A stretch of 64,000 nucleotides of DNA from Bryum argenteum (Eukaryota; Streptophyta; Bryopsida; Bryales; Bryaceae): NCBI GenBank assembly GCA_037043015.1, contig CM073324.1:22770097-22834096 (forward strand), written 5' to 3'. Positions 22,987 through 34,140 of the stretch are shown one piece after another; within the stretch, counting starts at the first letter, position 1, and the number at the start of each line of letters is the position of its first letter. The position numbers and the translations under genes were made by a program. The notes under the pieces are model-generated. The model searched no databases. It saw only the letters and a list, made by a program, of their open reading frames with translations, and was not told the DNA's origin.

Positions 22987-23718
22987 TCATCCAAAAAGCA
23001 GTTTCATGAATTCACCAATAAAATCACGAAAAGCACGGTTCTCGCCCTCTCGGTAGGTCGGTGAGCATTCTTGACCGAATGGCATCACCACCCGCACAAA
23101 GGCCCCCGATCTGTCACAAAGCGATCTTGTGCCGTCCTCTGGTGCTATCTCGAATCGGTGGTACCGGAGTACCCGTCCGAGAAATGAATCTCGCTCATGT
23201 CCTGCCACAGAATCCAACACCTCCTCAGTAAATGGCAGTGGGTAAGGATCCTTTTTAGTAGCAGCATTCAACTTTCGAAAATCAATGCAAATTCTCAATT
23301 TTCCATTTTTCTTAGGCACAATAACAATAGGTGATAACCAGGTGGCATCCTCCACTGGTGCTATGAACCCGGCCTGGAGCAGTTTGTCCACATCCTGCTT
23401 CACAATACTGGCGTAGTTCGGATTCATCCGATATCTGGCCTGGTGTGCTGGTGGTATGTCCTTCTCCAACTCTATCTTGTGCTGTGCAATTGATGGCGGG
23501 ATACCCTTCAGGTCCTTGTAGGTCCAGGCAAATACATCCTTGTATTCCCTGAACAGGCCCTCGCTTCCTGGCTCACCTGACTGGGTGATATGGGCATTAA
23601 TTCGCACATACCGGGGTCCTCCTCTGTCCCGATTCATCTTTCTTAATCGCTCCGACTCCGGTAGGGTCCCGGCGCGGCGATCTTTAATTTCAACACTTTC
23701 TCCCGGGTGGTGTCTCAT
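22987..23718 (-). pseudogene. Reverse transcriptase of the gypsy element, N-terminal half clean
   Basis: RT palm/fingers of Ty3/gypsy type: YKDVFAWTYKDLKGI, PPAHQARYRMNPN, LSPIVIVPKKNGKLR and ICIDFRKLNAATKKDPYPLP are intact. From about 23200 downwards the frame degenerates: the usual FLDGFSGYHQI block and the F-[VL]-D-D catalytic block are not readable in a single frame. The same strand upstream (23989-23690) links protease to RT through a Gln/Asp/Arg-rich spacer. The transition from perfect to garbled sequence is abrupt. Confidence 0.85.
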
Positions 23719-24309
23719 CTACCTCAATATCCCCCTCCTCAAAGGTGTAGAATCCCAGTGCAGGATAGGCTCGACTGGTCCCCCTCACGGTGCTCGACGA
23801 CCGGGTCCTGGCTCTGGTCCTGGTCTTTGGCCTTGAACTGGTCCGGGTGCTTGGCCTTCGCCTTTGACTTGGTCTCAGGTCTTTGGCCTTGAACTGGTCC
23901 TGGTCATTGGCCTTGTACTGGTCCGGGTCCTGGTCCAATCGTGGTATAGTCACAGTCCCGGTGGCTATTAGATCCTGTTCTGTAGCCAACCATCTTGCTT
24001 CCTCCTCGTCTGTTAGTCCTTCGGTGAAATTATAACAGACCAGGACCTCAGGCAGTTTTGGCCTGGGCCCCTTCCTTCGATCGATCGAGACGCTTTTTTT
24101 TGTCCCATTACTACTTGATTGTAACGATTATTACCCGATCATGATTTACTTTAGCATCAATTAACCAAGGACGACCTAACAAAGATGCTATATGCCTCAT
24201 TGACCTCCTTGTTTTTAATTACAATCAAGGTGATAAGGTAAGGGATACCATGAATGTGGATCTTCACATTTCGAATCAACCCCACCGGATCTACCACATG
24301 CAGTGCGCC

Positions 24310-24800
24310 ATTCTCAATCAAGAAGTGCGGTGGGGTTCTTCAATCCCAATCGCTTACGCTCTCTCTTGGTGATCGAGTTGACACGGATCCACCATCCAAC
24401 AATACATTGTCCAGGGTCCGTTGCCAACTGCACCGTCAACACGGGCGCTTCCTCATCAACATCTATAGCCAAATCGCTAATTAACTCCGGCTTACCCGGG
24501 TAAGTGCTGGTCGTTGGTTTCATTTGGCTGTGTGCAGTGCGGTCGTCTGAAATTCTTGTCTGGTCCCCATTCCGGAAACAGTGTGCTTTGACATAATCGG
24601 TGATGTTTGGAGCTACCTTTAGTAATCGCTCCAACGACATCAGAATCGGATCGCCCGATATCTTCCTACCCACCGATTTCGTGTAGTCGCTTCGATCCCC
24701 CTCAGATCGGTCCTGCGCGATGCTGCGGGTCCCAGGTTGTTCGACCTTCATATTGTAATCAAGGGCATCGAAATCCGAAATCTGCCCAATCATTGTCCAC
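24310..24800 (-). pseudogene. Aspartic protease region of the gypsy element, frame-broken
   Basis: The strand reads VLTVQLATDPGQ and VNSITKRERKRLGLKN in one frame. The active-site block LDNVLLDGGS (a plant gypsy variant of D-S/T-G) is seen in another frame at about 24380-24410, so a small indel interrupts the catalytic site. The preceding part (ISDFDALDYN) is the gag-protease linker. Confidence 0.65.
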
Positions 24801-25139
24801 CTTCAACTGTGTCCTTATCTTCTGGGTGGTTGAACTGGTTTGGCTTCCTCTCTGCTCTGGCCTCCTCCTCCTCCTTAAGTTGAATTTCCTTCAGGGTCTC
24901 TATCATAGAGTTCCTGAGTCGTTCCTCTTCCTGCCAGTCTTCTATGGTCCTGACCTTCCTTGGCTCTGGTACCTTTGACTGGTCTTCCATTGGAGGCAGT
25001 CCTGCCTTCCGCCTCTGGGCCTTGGTCATGCTGGCCACGTTTACCTGGTCCTCCGGATCCTCCAGTAACTCAATCTCTACGTTGTTTACTTGGTGGTCCG
25101 GTTTCTTGGTTCCCTAGTCCCATTGTGCCCGGAACTGGT

Positions 25140-27690
25140 CCCACTAGGCCTTCAGAGGGCAGTTCCAGCTCCTATGCCCTGTTCCACCACACAAATAACA
25201 ACATTCAGGCTTGTCTCCAAAACCACCTTGCTGGCCATTACCTGACCTGGTGTTAGATGATCGCTGGTACCCCGGTTTGTAGTTCTTTGTGTAGGTGGTC
25301 ATTGGCTTTGGTGCGGCACACTTCATTCACCCCTCTTGGTTCCTCTCCTTCTTTCTTCATACCTGGACCCCTCGATTTCTTTGGGTTGTACCGTGATCGC
25401 GATCTTCATGGCCCGATTTCTTGCATGTGCCATGATTCGCCTAGGAGCATCCTCGCCTGGTTCCTTCCTGGTCACGATTCTTTGGCTTCTTTGGTGGTCT
25501 CCACTTTCTTGACTTCAATCTTAGTTGGCTTGCCACTTGAATCGGTGCGATTTTCTTCACACCTCAGCAAAGATCCACCACTCTCTGTCGGGGTCTTGAT
25601 CGTGCAATCGGGTCGTAATCTTGATGTACTCCAATAAACTCCGCCCAAAATTTGTAATTCGAAATCCTTCTCCGGGTCATTGCGGACACTTGATCGAGGT
25701 CATAAACTGTCATAGTAATCCTGCACCTTCTCCCTATCTGCGTGCTTGAAGGACTTCAACTCCCATAAAATCGCTTCATCGGTTGTTTGGTCCTCGTATC
25801 TTCTCCTCGAAGGCCGCCTTGACTTCTTCCCATGAAGCGAAAATGTGACTCTCCGAGAAAAATTCTCATACTAGGCCCCGACCTTATCCAGGTAAGGTGG
25901 TACCCATCGGTTAATGATAACTGCTCATCGCTTCCATTGTGCCACAAAGTGCGCTCAAATCGACGAATATGAGCATCGATTTGTACCTTCCTTGTTTGGA
26001 GTATGGCGGTGGCTTCTTATGTGCCATACTTACTTGGTCGATCTTTAATAATCCATTGGTCCTCCAACTAGTGGGTATCTTTGGTCCTCTAGTGGTGGGT
26101 ATCTTTGGTTCTTTTAGCCGGTGGGTAGCTGGTCAGTCTCAGTAGGCCGTGGGTATACCGGTCCTCCAATCGCTGGGTCGATGGTCCTCCAATCGGGTGG
26201 GTCATCGCCTTCCAATCGGTGGGTAGATCGGTGGTATCGGGCGGTCGGATAATCATTGGTTTGTTGCCACGGTACTCCACCCCATCGCGGTGGTGCGGAC
26301 CCATACGATGTTCCTTCAATCGCCTGCTGGTCTTGAATCCGTCCTGGATTGGTGGCTCTGCTCCCCACCTCTTCTCCCCACACGGCCGATCGCTAATCGG
26401 GGGTGCCTCTCGGTTTGGTATAGATCACCTGTCAGGTGGTCCACATAGGTTGTTGATGCTCCTCCTCCTCCCGATGGACCTGCTGGTCTTGTTTGGTGGT
26501 GGAAATGGCTCTCTGCTGGTCCCTGGGGTATAGCAGTTGCTTGTACTGGTACCCCCATCACTTCTGCTGATTTTCCTAGACCAGATCTTCCACCTGGTAC
26601 CTCACAGTGTTCATATCCTGGCCACATTGGGCCTGTAATTTCTGACTTTCCTCCCTCAACACCTCCTGCCACCTGTACATGGTAGACTAGCGGATTGCTT
26701 CTTGTCTCTCCTCCTTCTTTTTCTTCTGGTCCTCCAGTCTCTGGGCCTCCTGCCATAGACGCATGGCCTCCTGGCGTAGCCAATCCTGCTGCATGGCTTC
26801 CTGCTTCTCTGCCGCCTGCTTGATTTCTTCCCTCGTTTGAGCCTCCTGCCAGGATCTAAGGGCTTCCTGCCTCTGTCTCTCCTGGTCCTGCTCCTCTATC
26901 CTCTTGGTCTCCTGCCATAGCCTCATGGCTTCCTTCATTTGTATTTCTTCCCTGTTCTTCTGCTCCCAAGCCTGCATAGTTTCCTTGAACCTGGTGGCTT
27001 GTCCTAGCTCCTTCATCTGGTGTCTGTACACCTCTTCCATAGTCTGCTGGTCCCTTCTGGCCTGCTCTGCCTGCCTCCTGGCCTGCTCCCTGGCCTTAAT
27101 CTGCTCCAGCTGCCTTCTATATTCCTCTTCTTCATCCTGCTCTGGTCCTTGGAACTGGTCCTGGACGAACTGGACTGTCTGCTTTCCGGTGGTCTGCTGT
27201 CCCTGTCTGCTGGTCCGGGTCGGGTCTGAATTGGGTACTGCCTCTCCTGAGGCCCTGTCTTCACTCTTGACCTGGTCCAGTTTCTTCCTCAGTGTCTCCA
27301 GCGCCTCCCCTAAGTTTCCTGGTGTCTGTATCCCTGGTCTTGGTGTATTGGTCGGCTCGTGTTTCTCCTCTGCTCCTCTTGAAACTGGTCGTATGCTACT
27401 GCTGTCTCCAGTTGAGGATTCCAACTGTGATGGACGTCTCCTCCTCCTGGTCTTGGAAACTCCCTTCTGCTGGTCCTTGGTGATGGCATTGTGCCATCAT
27501 ACTTCCTGATCTCTTCATCTTCCTGCCAGTTCTTGAAACTGAGACCAGGTTCGCCCTTAGCTGATCCGATCCTCCTGCTTACTCCAAGCAGTGTCTCCTG
27601 GCTTGAATTTTCGCCCACCAGGTCCATGTCAATCAAGTCCCTGGTCTTTCCTTTGGCAATGCTCTCCTCAGAACTGGGTTGTCCACCCAT
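25140..27690 (-). pseudogene. Gag region with CCHC zinc knuckle, frame-broken
   Basis: N-terminal part at 27690-27310 and a long Gln/Glu/Arg coiled-coil part at 27424-26687 (EEEEYRRQLEQIKAREQARR and similar), in two frames with a shift near 27420-27500. The capsid-like block is at 25947-25756 (YENFLGESHF-type region, degraded). A nucleic-acid-binding knuckle CYLCGGTGHRSWNC (CX2CX4HX4C) lies at about 25160-25205. The stretch 25270-26420 between coiled coil and knuckle is the most garbled. Confidence 0.75.
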
Positions 27691-28371
27691 GTTCTGTGCA
27701 GTTCAATAACTGCTCTTTCGCTGCTCCCGAGCTCGTGTCGCCGCCTCTCTCTGTTGCTGTCTTCTAGCCAAATCTTCCTTGTCCCACCCTTGGTGGTCGC
27801 CTTCCATGATAGGGCAGTTACTGCTCCTCCCTCCTGGTCCTTCCTGCTGGTGGTCTTCTGGTCTGTCTGCTCCTCCAGTAAGTCGAGTCTGCCCTTCCAG
27901 GTGATCTCTTGGGTAGGTACTGTGGATCTCTGTCCCAGTCCTCCTCCGGTCCCTGCCGGTACTAGTCCTTCGTCTCACCGGTCCTTGTCAAGTACAACCG
28001 TCACCGCCACCCTAGTCTAGTCTGGTGACTATCCCCTTTTCTTTGTCAGAGGCTGCCCTCGCCCCCCGAGATGCCTCCTCTCTCGGTGTTGTTGACTACT
28101 CCCTCTACCGGTGCAGGGATCGCATCGCTCACTGGTGCCACGGATGAAACGCCTCCCATGACTGGTTCGAAAACTCTTCTTTATTCTGAGATCGTCATCA
28201 GAACTTGATCGCTGAGATCCGTCATCGTGATCGCCATCGCGCAAATCTGCTCCCTGGAAGTAGTAGATCTGCTCCCCCTGCACTGGATCGCCATCGCGCT
28301 CTGTCACCCCTAGAACGATGACGGATCTGCATCTTGTCATGGTGTGGGCAGCTAGAGCCACATGGTTTGAA

Positions 28372-28389
28372 CTGTTGCATGGTCGCCAA
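28372..28389 (-). other. Primer-binding site candidate
   Basis: Directly inside the 5' LTR end the minus strand reads TTGGCGACCATGCAACAG. A TGG start next to the LTR fits a tRNA 3' CCA. I do not assign the tRNA. This spot lies inside one of the garbled patches, so the exact bases may be unreliable. Confidence 0.6.
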
Positions 28390-29172
28390 TGTGAAAGGAA
28401 TCTTTTTCTTATTCCTTCAAAAATGAATACTGTCCTAAAGCTCTCTGAAATCCTGCGAAAAATTAATGCAGACGCCCGAAATCGCTTTGAAACCGCCAAA
28501 ATCCGGGTCCTAGATCTGAAACTGCCAACTTAGATCTACTCAAATCCTGATGGTATTTTTCTAGATCTGATACATTTTTCTACTCTCCTTGGTCTGATCT
28601 ACAATACTCACTCATTTAAACACCAGATCTACTGGATCCACCAGGTGAATCCACTAACCTGGTTCCTCAAGCACTCATACTGCAATTTCAGACAATTACA
28701 CCCAATGTAATCAATTCCTTCTCTTTACTCACTGTAAATCCGTACATGATTATGCTCCCTACTGATATCACTATCTGGACCCCCCAGAGTCCTGAAAACT
28801 GCTCTAACAGCATCTCCCTACAGTCCTACAACATATCCTACACACAAAAACTCCCATCTGAGAGTTCTGCACTGAGAGAGAGAGAGTCTCAGCTTTGCAA
28901 CCCCCTCTCCCACAACCCCATCCAAAACCCTAGCCGCCACCCCAAAACCCTAACTGCCAACAGTTTTCATCCGACCACCAGACTTCATTCAACCACCAGA
29001 TTTCATCCATCTGGAAGTTTTCATCCAAGACAGGCAGTTTTCATCCAACAGAGTTACTACAGGGCAGGACGGTAACTTAACAGTTTACTGCCCCCCCCAG
29101 TAATTGCAGTTTTACTGCTCCCCTACAGTTTTACTGCCCCTCTATTCTACTACCTTAAATTCCCAGTTAACA
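28390..29172 (-). repeat. 5' LTR (783 bp)
   Basis: Direct copy of 12252-13035. Outside 28463-28497 I find only a handful of single-base differences. Inside that short cluster the two LTRs differ heavily, and the ACTG-containing words of the 3' copy (AAACTGCC) appear here as AAATCGCT. Confidence 0.95.
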
Positions 29173-29177
29173 ATCTC

Positions 29178-30237
29178 ATGCTTAGATTACAAATTTTTAA
29201 ATCATACCTTTTAGTTTATTTTGTTTTATTTTTAGAACTTTTTACACAGAGAGTGGTGAGAAAGAGTTTTAAAGTGTCATTTAGTTGAACTTCTAGTGAC
29301 CTACTTGGCTAATGTGGACTTACAAAGATATCATAAAGAGATTTCATATATAACTACTTTTAGAACTTAAATAGTCCAAAAGTAACACATGGGGGGCTCC
29401 CCCGATGGCTGTATTACTAGTAGAAAACAAAACCAAAAGTGACTTCTATAATGACTTTCCGTAATTTACATTTAGTTGAACATGGCATAAAGGTTGTAGA
29501 TTAAAATTTGGTAAAAATAGTAATGGGCCATGCACGGACCATCATAATTTCCACCGTTATCTACCCAGATAAAAAGTGTGAAATAAGATAGCTTGGAAGG
29601 TGCATTGAAACAATTGAAGAATTTGTTTGATGAAAGATAAGGAATCCAATAATTTGTGGATCTTTGATGTAAACATGAATGACGGTGAAACTTGGAAGTC
29701 AAGGCAACCCACCACTTTGAGATGTGATTCGTCTTAGAATGATGAACCTTTTACCCTTTGATAGCAAGAGGTGGGGTATAAAACATTAAAAGCATCCACA
29801 ATATATCTAAACAGGTGAAAGTGGCTACATTTAGGAAGAAAATGGCTACATAACATGTCAACACACGCACCGAATTCAATGAAGTTTTTTATGTTCTTCA
29901 ACTTGCGAAAGGTAGAGACCCTCCTCGTCCCACCCTCTTAAACCCTCTTATATGCCTAACCACCTACTCGCTTCTACCCAAGCGTGTTGTCTTATTCACT
30001 TAACTTAACTTTTGAGTAATTTCACCTCGTCTTTTTGAAAAATTTCAAGAAATTTTGAACTTATGAACTTCAAACTCCTGAGCTTTTGTCATGGTAGAGT
30101 AGTACGATGGTGTAATATAGAGGGAAATCTAATATGGATGGTTGAGAAAGAGTGTAAACATGAAGAAATGCACAATTTTACATCCCCTATTTTCTAGTAC
30201 GTTGGGATGGTCTAATGGGCCATGGAAATTGATATTA
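29178..30237. other. Intergenic; possible lone CACTA end at about 29416
   Basis: ACTAGTAGAAAACAAAACC followed by AAAAGTGAC near 29415-29443 resembles the terminal repeat of the CACTA elements nearby, but no partner end is evident. No gene is seen. Confidence 0.35.
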
Positions 30238-31470
30238 CACTAATAGAAAATGGCGAAAGTGACATTCGTAGCAGCTTGTCCCTTGTGACAAAAGAGTGTT
30301 TGTTTAACCCCTAAAAATCCAGGGGTTTCCTCGACCTCCAGAACCAAAAACTGCCATTTTTCACCTTTGTTGGGAAATGGGGAAATGGAGAAACTTTTTT
30401 TTCCGGTTTTAGACTTTGAACCGTAAGATCTTGTACCTAACTTGTATAAAAAGGACAAGTCAAAATTTCAACCGTTGGATGTTTGTCATTTGTGAGATCA
30501 TAACAATCAAAGTTTGACCAACACTTTTTTTTGCCGCTGCGTGAGAGGCATTGTCTAAATAGTGCCAAGGGCAACTTGATGATTGTTATCCCAAATATTT
30601 TTCCCTCATTTTTTTTCATGTAGGTAATCAAGTTGGGTATGCTCATGCAAAATTTTAGAGACCAATTCCACTTTTGACCTTAATGTAAAATATTTTATGA
30701 AAGAAGGTCTAAAAACAACCATATAGAAAAACAAGCACCACGTATGATATATTTAGTTTGAGAAAAATCTCGACGGTGAGAAGGTGCATTTATGATAATG
30801 TGAATTTCGAAAAAAAAATCTTGGAAAAAATCCAAAATCTCGAATTTTGGCAATTTTTGAAAGAAAAAATTGTAAAATTACTAGAAATTGTGAAGATTGT
30901 TTTTGAAAGTTTTGGAGGCTGCCCTTGTAAAATTGGTAAACTTTTTGACTTTGGATACTTTGGAATTTGAATAGTAATTTGGTAATGAACATATTTCTTA
31001 GAAAAAAAAAATTAAAAAAAATTATTTTAAAGTGCCCGTTTTGGACTTGAAACCTAAAATTTCTAGATGAAGGTTATAAAATTAAAATCTGACTTTGAAA
31101 ATTTTACCACATACACATTACTGTATGGGGAGCACCCAATAAAAATCTTAAGCAAAAATATCAATTTAAATGCTTAAAATGAGCTGCCCGAAATCTCAGA
31201 AAACCGAATCAGTTTTCCTGGATTTTTAGGGGTTAAATTGTGTTTTTAATGACACAAGAATTATTAGTTATACATGTCATATTTTCTTAGAACTATGCCA
31301 ACCTGGTAAGCTATAGAATAGACTCTTACACCAAAAAAAAAAACCTAAAAAGAAGTGACAAATATAACTATTTATTAACATGAGTTTAGAAGCACAATTG
31401 AACATGCTCTATCGCATCACTAGGAACAAGCCATTACCAACTACACTTTCAGTGCAATTTTCTACTAGTG
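30238..31470. mobile_element. CACTA (En/Spm-type) non-autonomous element, 1233 bp
   Basis: Left end CACTAATAGAAAATGGC, right end CAATTTTCTACTAGTG, an inverted pair starting with CACTA. Both are flanked by the 3-bp duplication TTA (30235-30237 and 31471-31473), as expected for this superfamily. No transposase. A separate TTAA-flanked element sits inside it. Confidence 0.85.
30308..31232. mobile_element. TTAA-flanked piggyBac-like element, 925 bp
   Basis: The left end CCCCTAAAAATCCAGG and right end CCTGGATTTTTAGGGG are exact inverses over 16 bp. Both sides carry TTAA (30304-30307 and 31233-31236). The interior has AACCGTAAGATCTTG near 30420 and is related to 43105-43648 and 52680-52960. No transposase frame. 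It is nested in the CACTA element. Confidence 0.8.
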
Positions 31471-31473
31471 TTA

Positions 31474-32054
31474 ATACACTTCATGCTGCATAAGCGTGAA
31501 TATTTTAGTTCACTTTCTATGAAATATACGACCTTGACATCTGAAAGTTTTAAGAATAATACAATAAGGTAGGACGCTCTAAACCGTAGTGCACTTGACG
31601 AAAACCCACACGTTGGGGGCATCCAAGCATAAGGTACATTATAGCTTTCAACTTCATACTTTGATGTACCCATAATATAAAATTTAGAATGTGTGGTACA
31701 TCTAGAACTTCCACTTCCATAATTCTTAACTTATTTATTGTAAATCCAAAATTTATGATTCAGATTTGTCCAATCACCTACATACTTTGAACAATTTCCA
31801 ATATTGATCCCCTTTGACACTTCCCAATGAGCTTGCCAACCTAAATTCATGTGGATATAGGAGCATTATCCCTTACAAAACAACACAATTTAGGGACATT
31901 TCAAAAGGGTCCAACAAGGAGGTAACTCTCACATAGACAAATCTCATCCATCTAAAACCGGATGAAATCTGTCCACAGACAATCAACAAGGGCAGAGAAT
32001 GAAAGCTCAGCTTGACGACGCAATTGATGCTCTCGTTGCTTGTCTATCGTGGCT
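31474..32054. other. Upstream region of the PhyH-like gene
   Basis: AT-rich, no gene. It should hold the promoter of the gene starting at 32055; no convincing TATA box was identified. A short stretch TCATCCATCTAAAACCGGAT lies at about 31946-31965. Confidence 0.3.
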
Positions 32055-34140
32055 ATGGCGGAGACGGAAGAATCCAAACGCCAAGGCGATCGCTACATTC
32101 TCTCCGATGAGGACATTTCGAAGTACAAGAATGATGGATACGTGCATCTTAAGGTAAAAAATTACTAATCCAATCCCCGCACACTTCTCTTGATCAATTG
32201 AACTCCATCATTTTAATCGCCGTCCTTTACATCGCTGCCACCAATTCTAGCTCAATGCCGACTCCTTTGGACATACCATGGAATCGAGCAGCTTTCATAT
32301 TGAAAATTGAGCATCTCTGGTTCGTTGATTACGATAGAGATTGTTGGCGGGCAGGGTTCGGTATTGAATTGGAATCGGGATATTAGCCTCGGCACTAATT
32401 TCCACTCATCTGTAGCTCCTTGCTGACTCTTTTCTCATTATAAAATTGGATTGTATGGAATCGAGCAGCTTCCATTATCGTGAATTGAGCATGACTGGTT
32501 CGATAGAGATTGTTGATCGATAATGGAATTGGCACCTTTGGACTCGGGATTTCACCGATTTCTAGCTCCTTGCTGACTCTTTTCATTTTAAAATTGGATT
32601 GTATGGCATCGAGCAGCTTCCAGTAGTGTAATTAGATCATGTCTGGTTCGTCGATTACGATGGAGATTGTTTGGCGGGAAGGCCTTGATAATGGAATTGG
32701 CACCCTTGGACTCGGAATTTCGTTTCAACATCAAAGTCCACCGATTTCTAGCTCCTTGCTGACTCTTTTCATCGTAGAATTGGATAGTATGGAATCGATG
32801 CATTATCGTATCTAGAGCTTGTCTGGTTTGTTGTGATTGTTTGATGGCTGTTTTGCTCTTTTGGTGGGTATGGAATTGGATTTGGAGTTTTGAATTGAGG
32901 AGGCTATAATGTGGTCGGATTTCTAGTTGGTCATGTGATTCATAATAAGGTGCATTGTGTGCATCTTCTCGCACTTGTTAGGGCTGAATGTTTATTTGAT
33001 GTAATTAAGAGTCATCTTCAAGAGGGAAACGGCGGTCATTTCTCTCTATATTACGATCTGTTCAGTGTTATGTGCTCTTTTCTGAGCTTCGGGTGGCTGC
33101 AGGGAGTGATCTCGGAGGAGGAGATGCAAGGGCTGGAACAAGAATTCATGGCGTTCGTGAGACGAGAAGTGCATGTTGAGGGTCGTGATTTCTGCGACAT
33201 GTCGGGGGACTATACTAAGCCTATCGAGAGCTTCTCTATCATCAACATCATGCTCCCATCCAAGTAAAATTAGGCCTCTTCTCTCTATGTTCCACTGGTT
33301 TCAGTCTCTTGCAAGTCCCCGGGCCCTCCATTAATTAATGAATGGAGAATGAGGTTAAGTTGCATTCTCTATTTATCAAAGGGCTATTAGGGTATACACT
33401 ATAGTCCACTTTGTAATAACATGAGTATCGTTGTAGGTATAATCCCGGCCTTAAAGGGAACATATACGAGAAACGAGCCGCGTCTATCACCGAACAGTTG
33501 CTGGGCTCCGACATGGTGCTAGACTATGATCAATTACTTGCCAAGCCACCAAACAAACCAGATGCAGAATTCAAATGGTAAGATCCTTCTCTCTGTAGTC
33601 AAAGATGAGTCAACGGTGTCTGTTTCGGTAGAATGCACCATGCTCCATGACTTTAAGTGCAGACAGTGGCTTACACTATTTGCTGACTAAATGAGTGTTG
33701 GATCGTTCGAGTGTTGTAGGCATCAAGACTTGGCGTACTGGCCCGTCACGAAGGACACAAGAACAGCGTCCTTCTGGCTAGCAATCGACAACTCCCGATT
33801 GGAAAACGGATGCGTGCAATTTGTTGCAGGCTCACACCTAGAGAAGCACTTGAGGCATCACGGGCCACTACATGGTGACAGGGACAAGTCACACACATTG
33901 GCAGCGACATTGTCCGAGGATGACAAGCCCAAGGCGGCCGAGATCGACAGAGGCGATGTGACGGTGCACCATGAGCGCATTCTGCACGGCTCAGGTGGAA
34001 ACTTCTCGTCCAGCAGCTGGCGGAGAGCGTGGGTGGTGGCATTTCGGTCCCAGGAGACTGTGGCCATGGAGCGGGAGATGGGCTTCACGCACTCCCATAA
34101 TGACAACCTCAAGGTGCTGAATGAAGTGGGAAAGGAATGA
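32055..34140 (+). CDS. Phytanoyl-CoA dioxygenase (PhyH) family protein, 4 exons, 273 aa
   Basis: Fe(II)/2-oxoglutarate-dependent hydroxylase of the PhyH family. Exons 32055-32153, 33103-33263, 33437-33577 and 33720-34140 join in frame with GT-AG sites and total 822 nt. The metal-binding facial triad is visible: H135 and D137 in WHQDLAYWP and H223 in ERILHGSGGN. An Arg at 235/236 (SSWRRAWVV) is placed to bind 2-oxoglutarate. The N-terminus (SDEDISKYKNDGYVHLK) is the usual helix of the fold. Length fits small plant PhyH proteins. The true substrate is unknown; plant members include a peroxisomal phytanoyl-CoA hydroxylase, but no clear C-terminal peroxisome signal is seen (ends EVGKE). Intron 1 (949 bp) is unusually long and repetitive. 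Apparently intact. Confidence 0.9.
32230..32880 (+). repeat. Imperfect tandem repeat in intron 1 of the PhyH gene
   Basis: About four units of 150-190 bp share TAGCTCCTTGCTGACTCTTT, AAAATTGGATTGTATGG, ATCGAGCAGCTTCC and GGTTCG...GATTG. Units start near 32245, 32410, 32565 and 32750. The first is the most diverged. Confidence 0.65.

Larger units (their letters stand above)
12252..29172 (-). mobile_element. Ty3/gypsy LTR retrotransposon, 16.9 kb, with 5-bp TSD
   Basis: Two LTRs (784 and 783 bp) in the same orientation, each TG...CA. They are flanked by an exact 5-bp duplication ATCTC (12247-12251 and 29173-29177), so these LTRs belong to one insertion. Transcription runs on the minus strand. 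Order: 5' LTR 28390-29172, PBS, gag with CCHC knuckle, protease, RT, RNase H, integrase, tail, then 3 kb of extra reading frames, PPT, 3' LTR 12252-13035. Protease-RT-RNase H-integrase order defines Ty3/gypsy. The LTRs differ at only a few positions apart from one cluster, implying recent insertion, yet gag-pol is full of frame breaks concentrated in patches (see findings). A foldback element has inserted at about 17-20 kb. Confidence 0.95.

Noticed and set aside
30304-31236. Assignment of the TTAA-flanked elements to PIF/Harbinger
   Set aside because: Harbinger makes a direct 3-bp TWA duplication; with TTA the ends would be asymmetric, whereas TTAA with symmetric CCCC/GGGG ends fits all complete copies.
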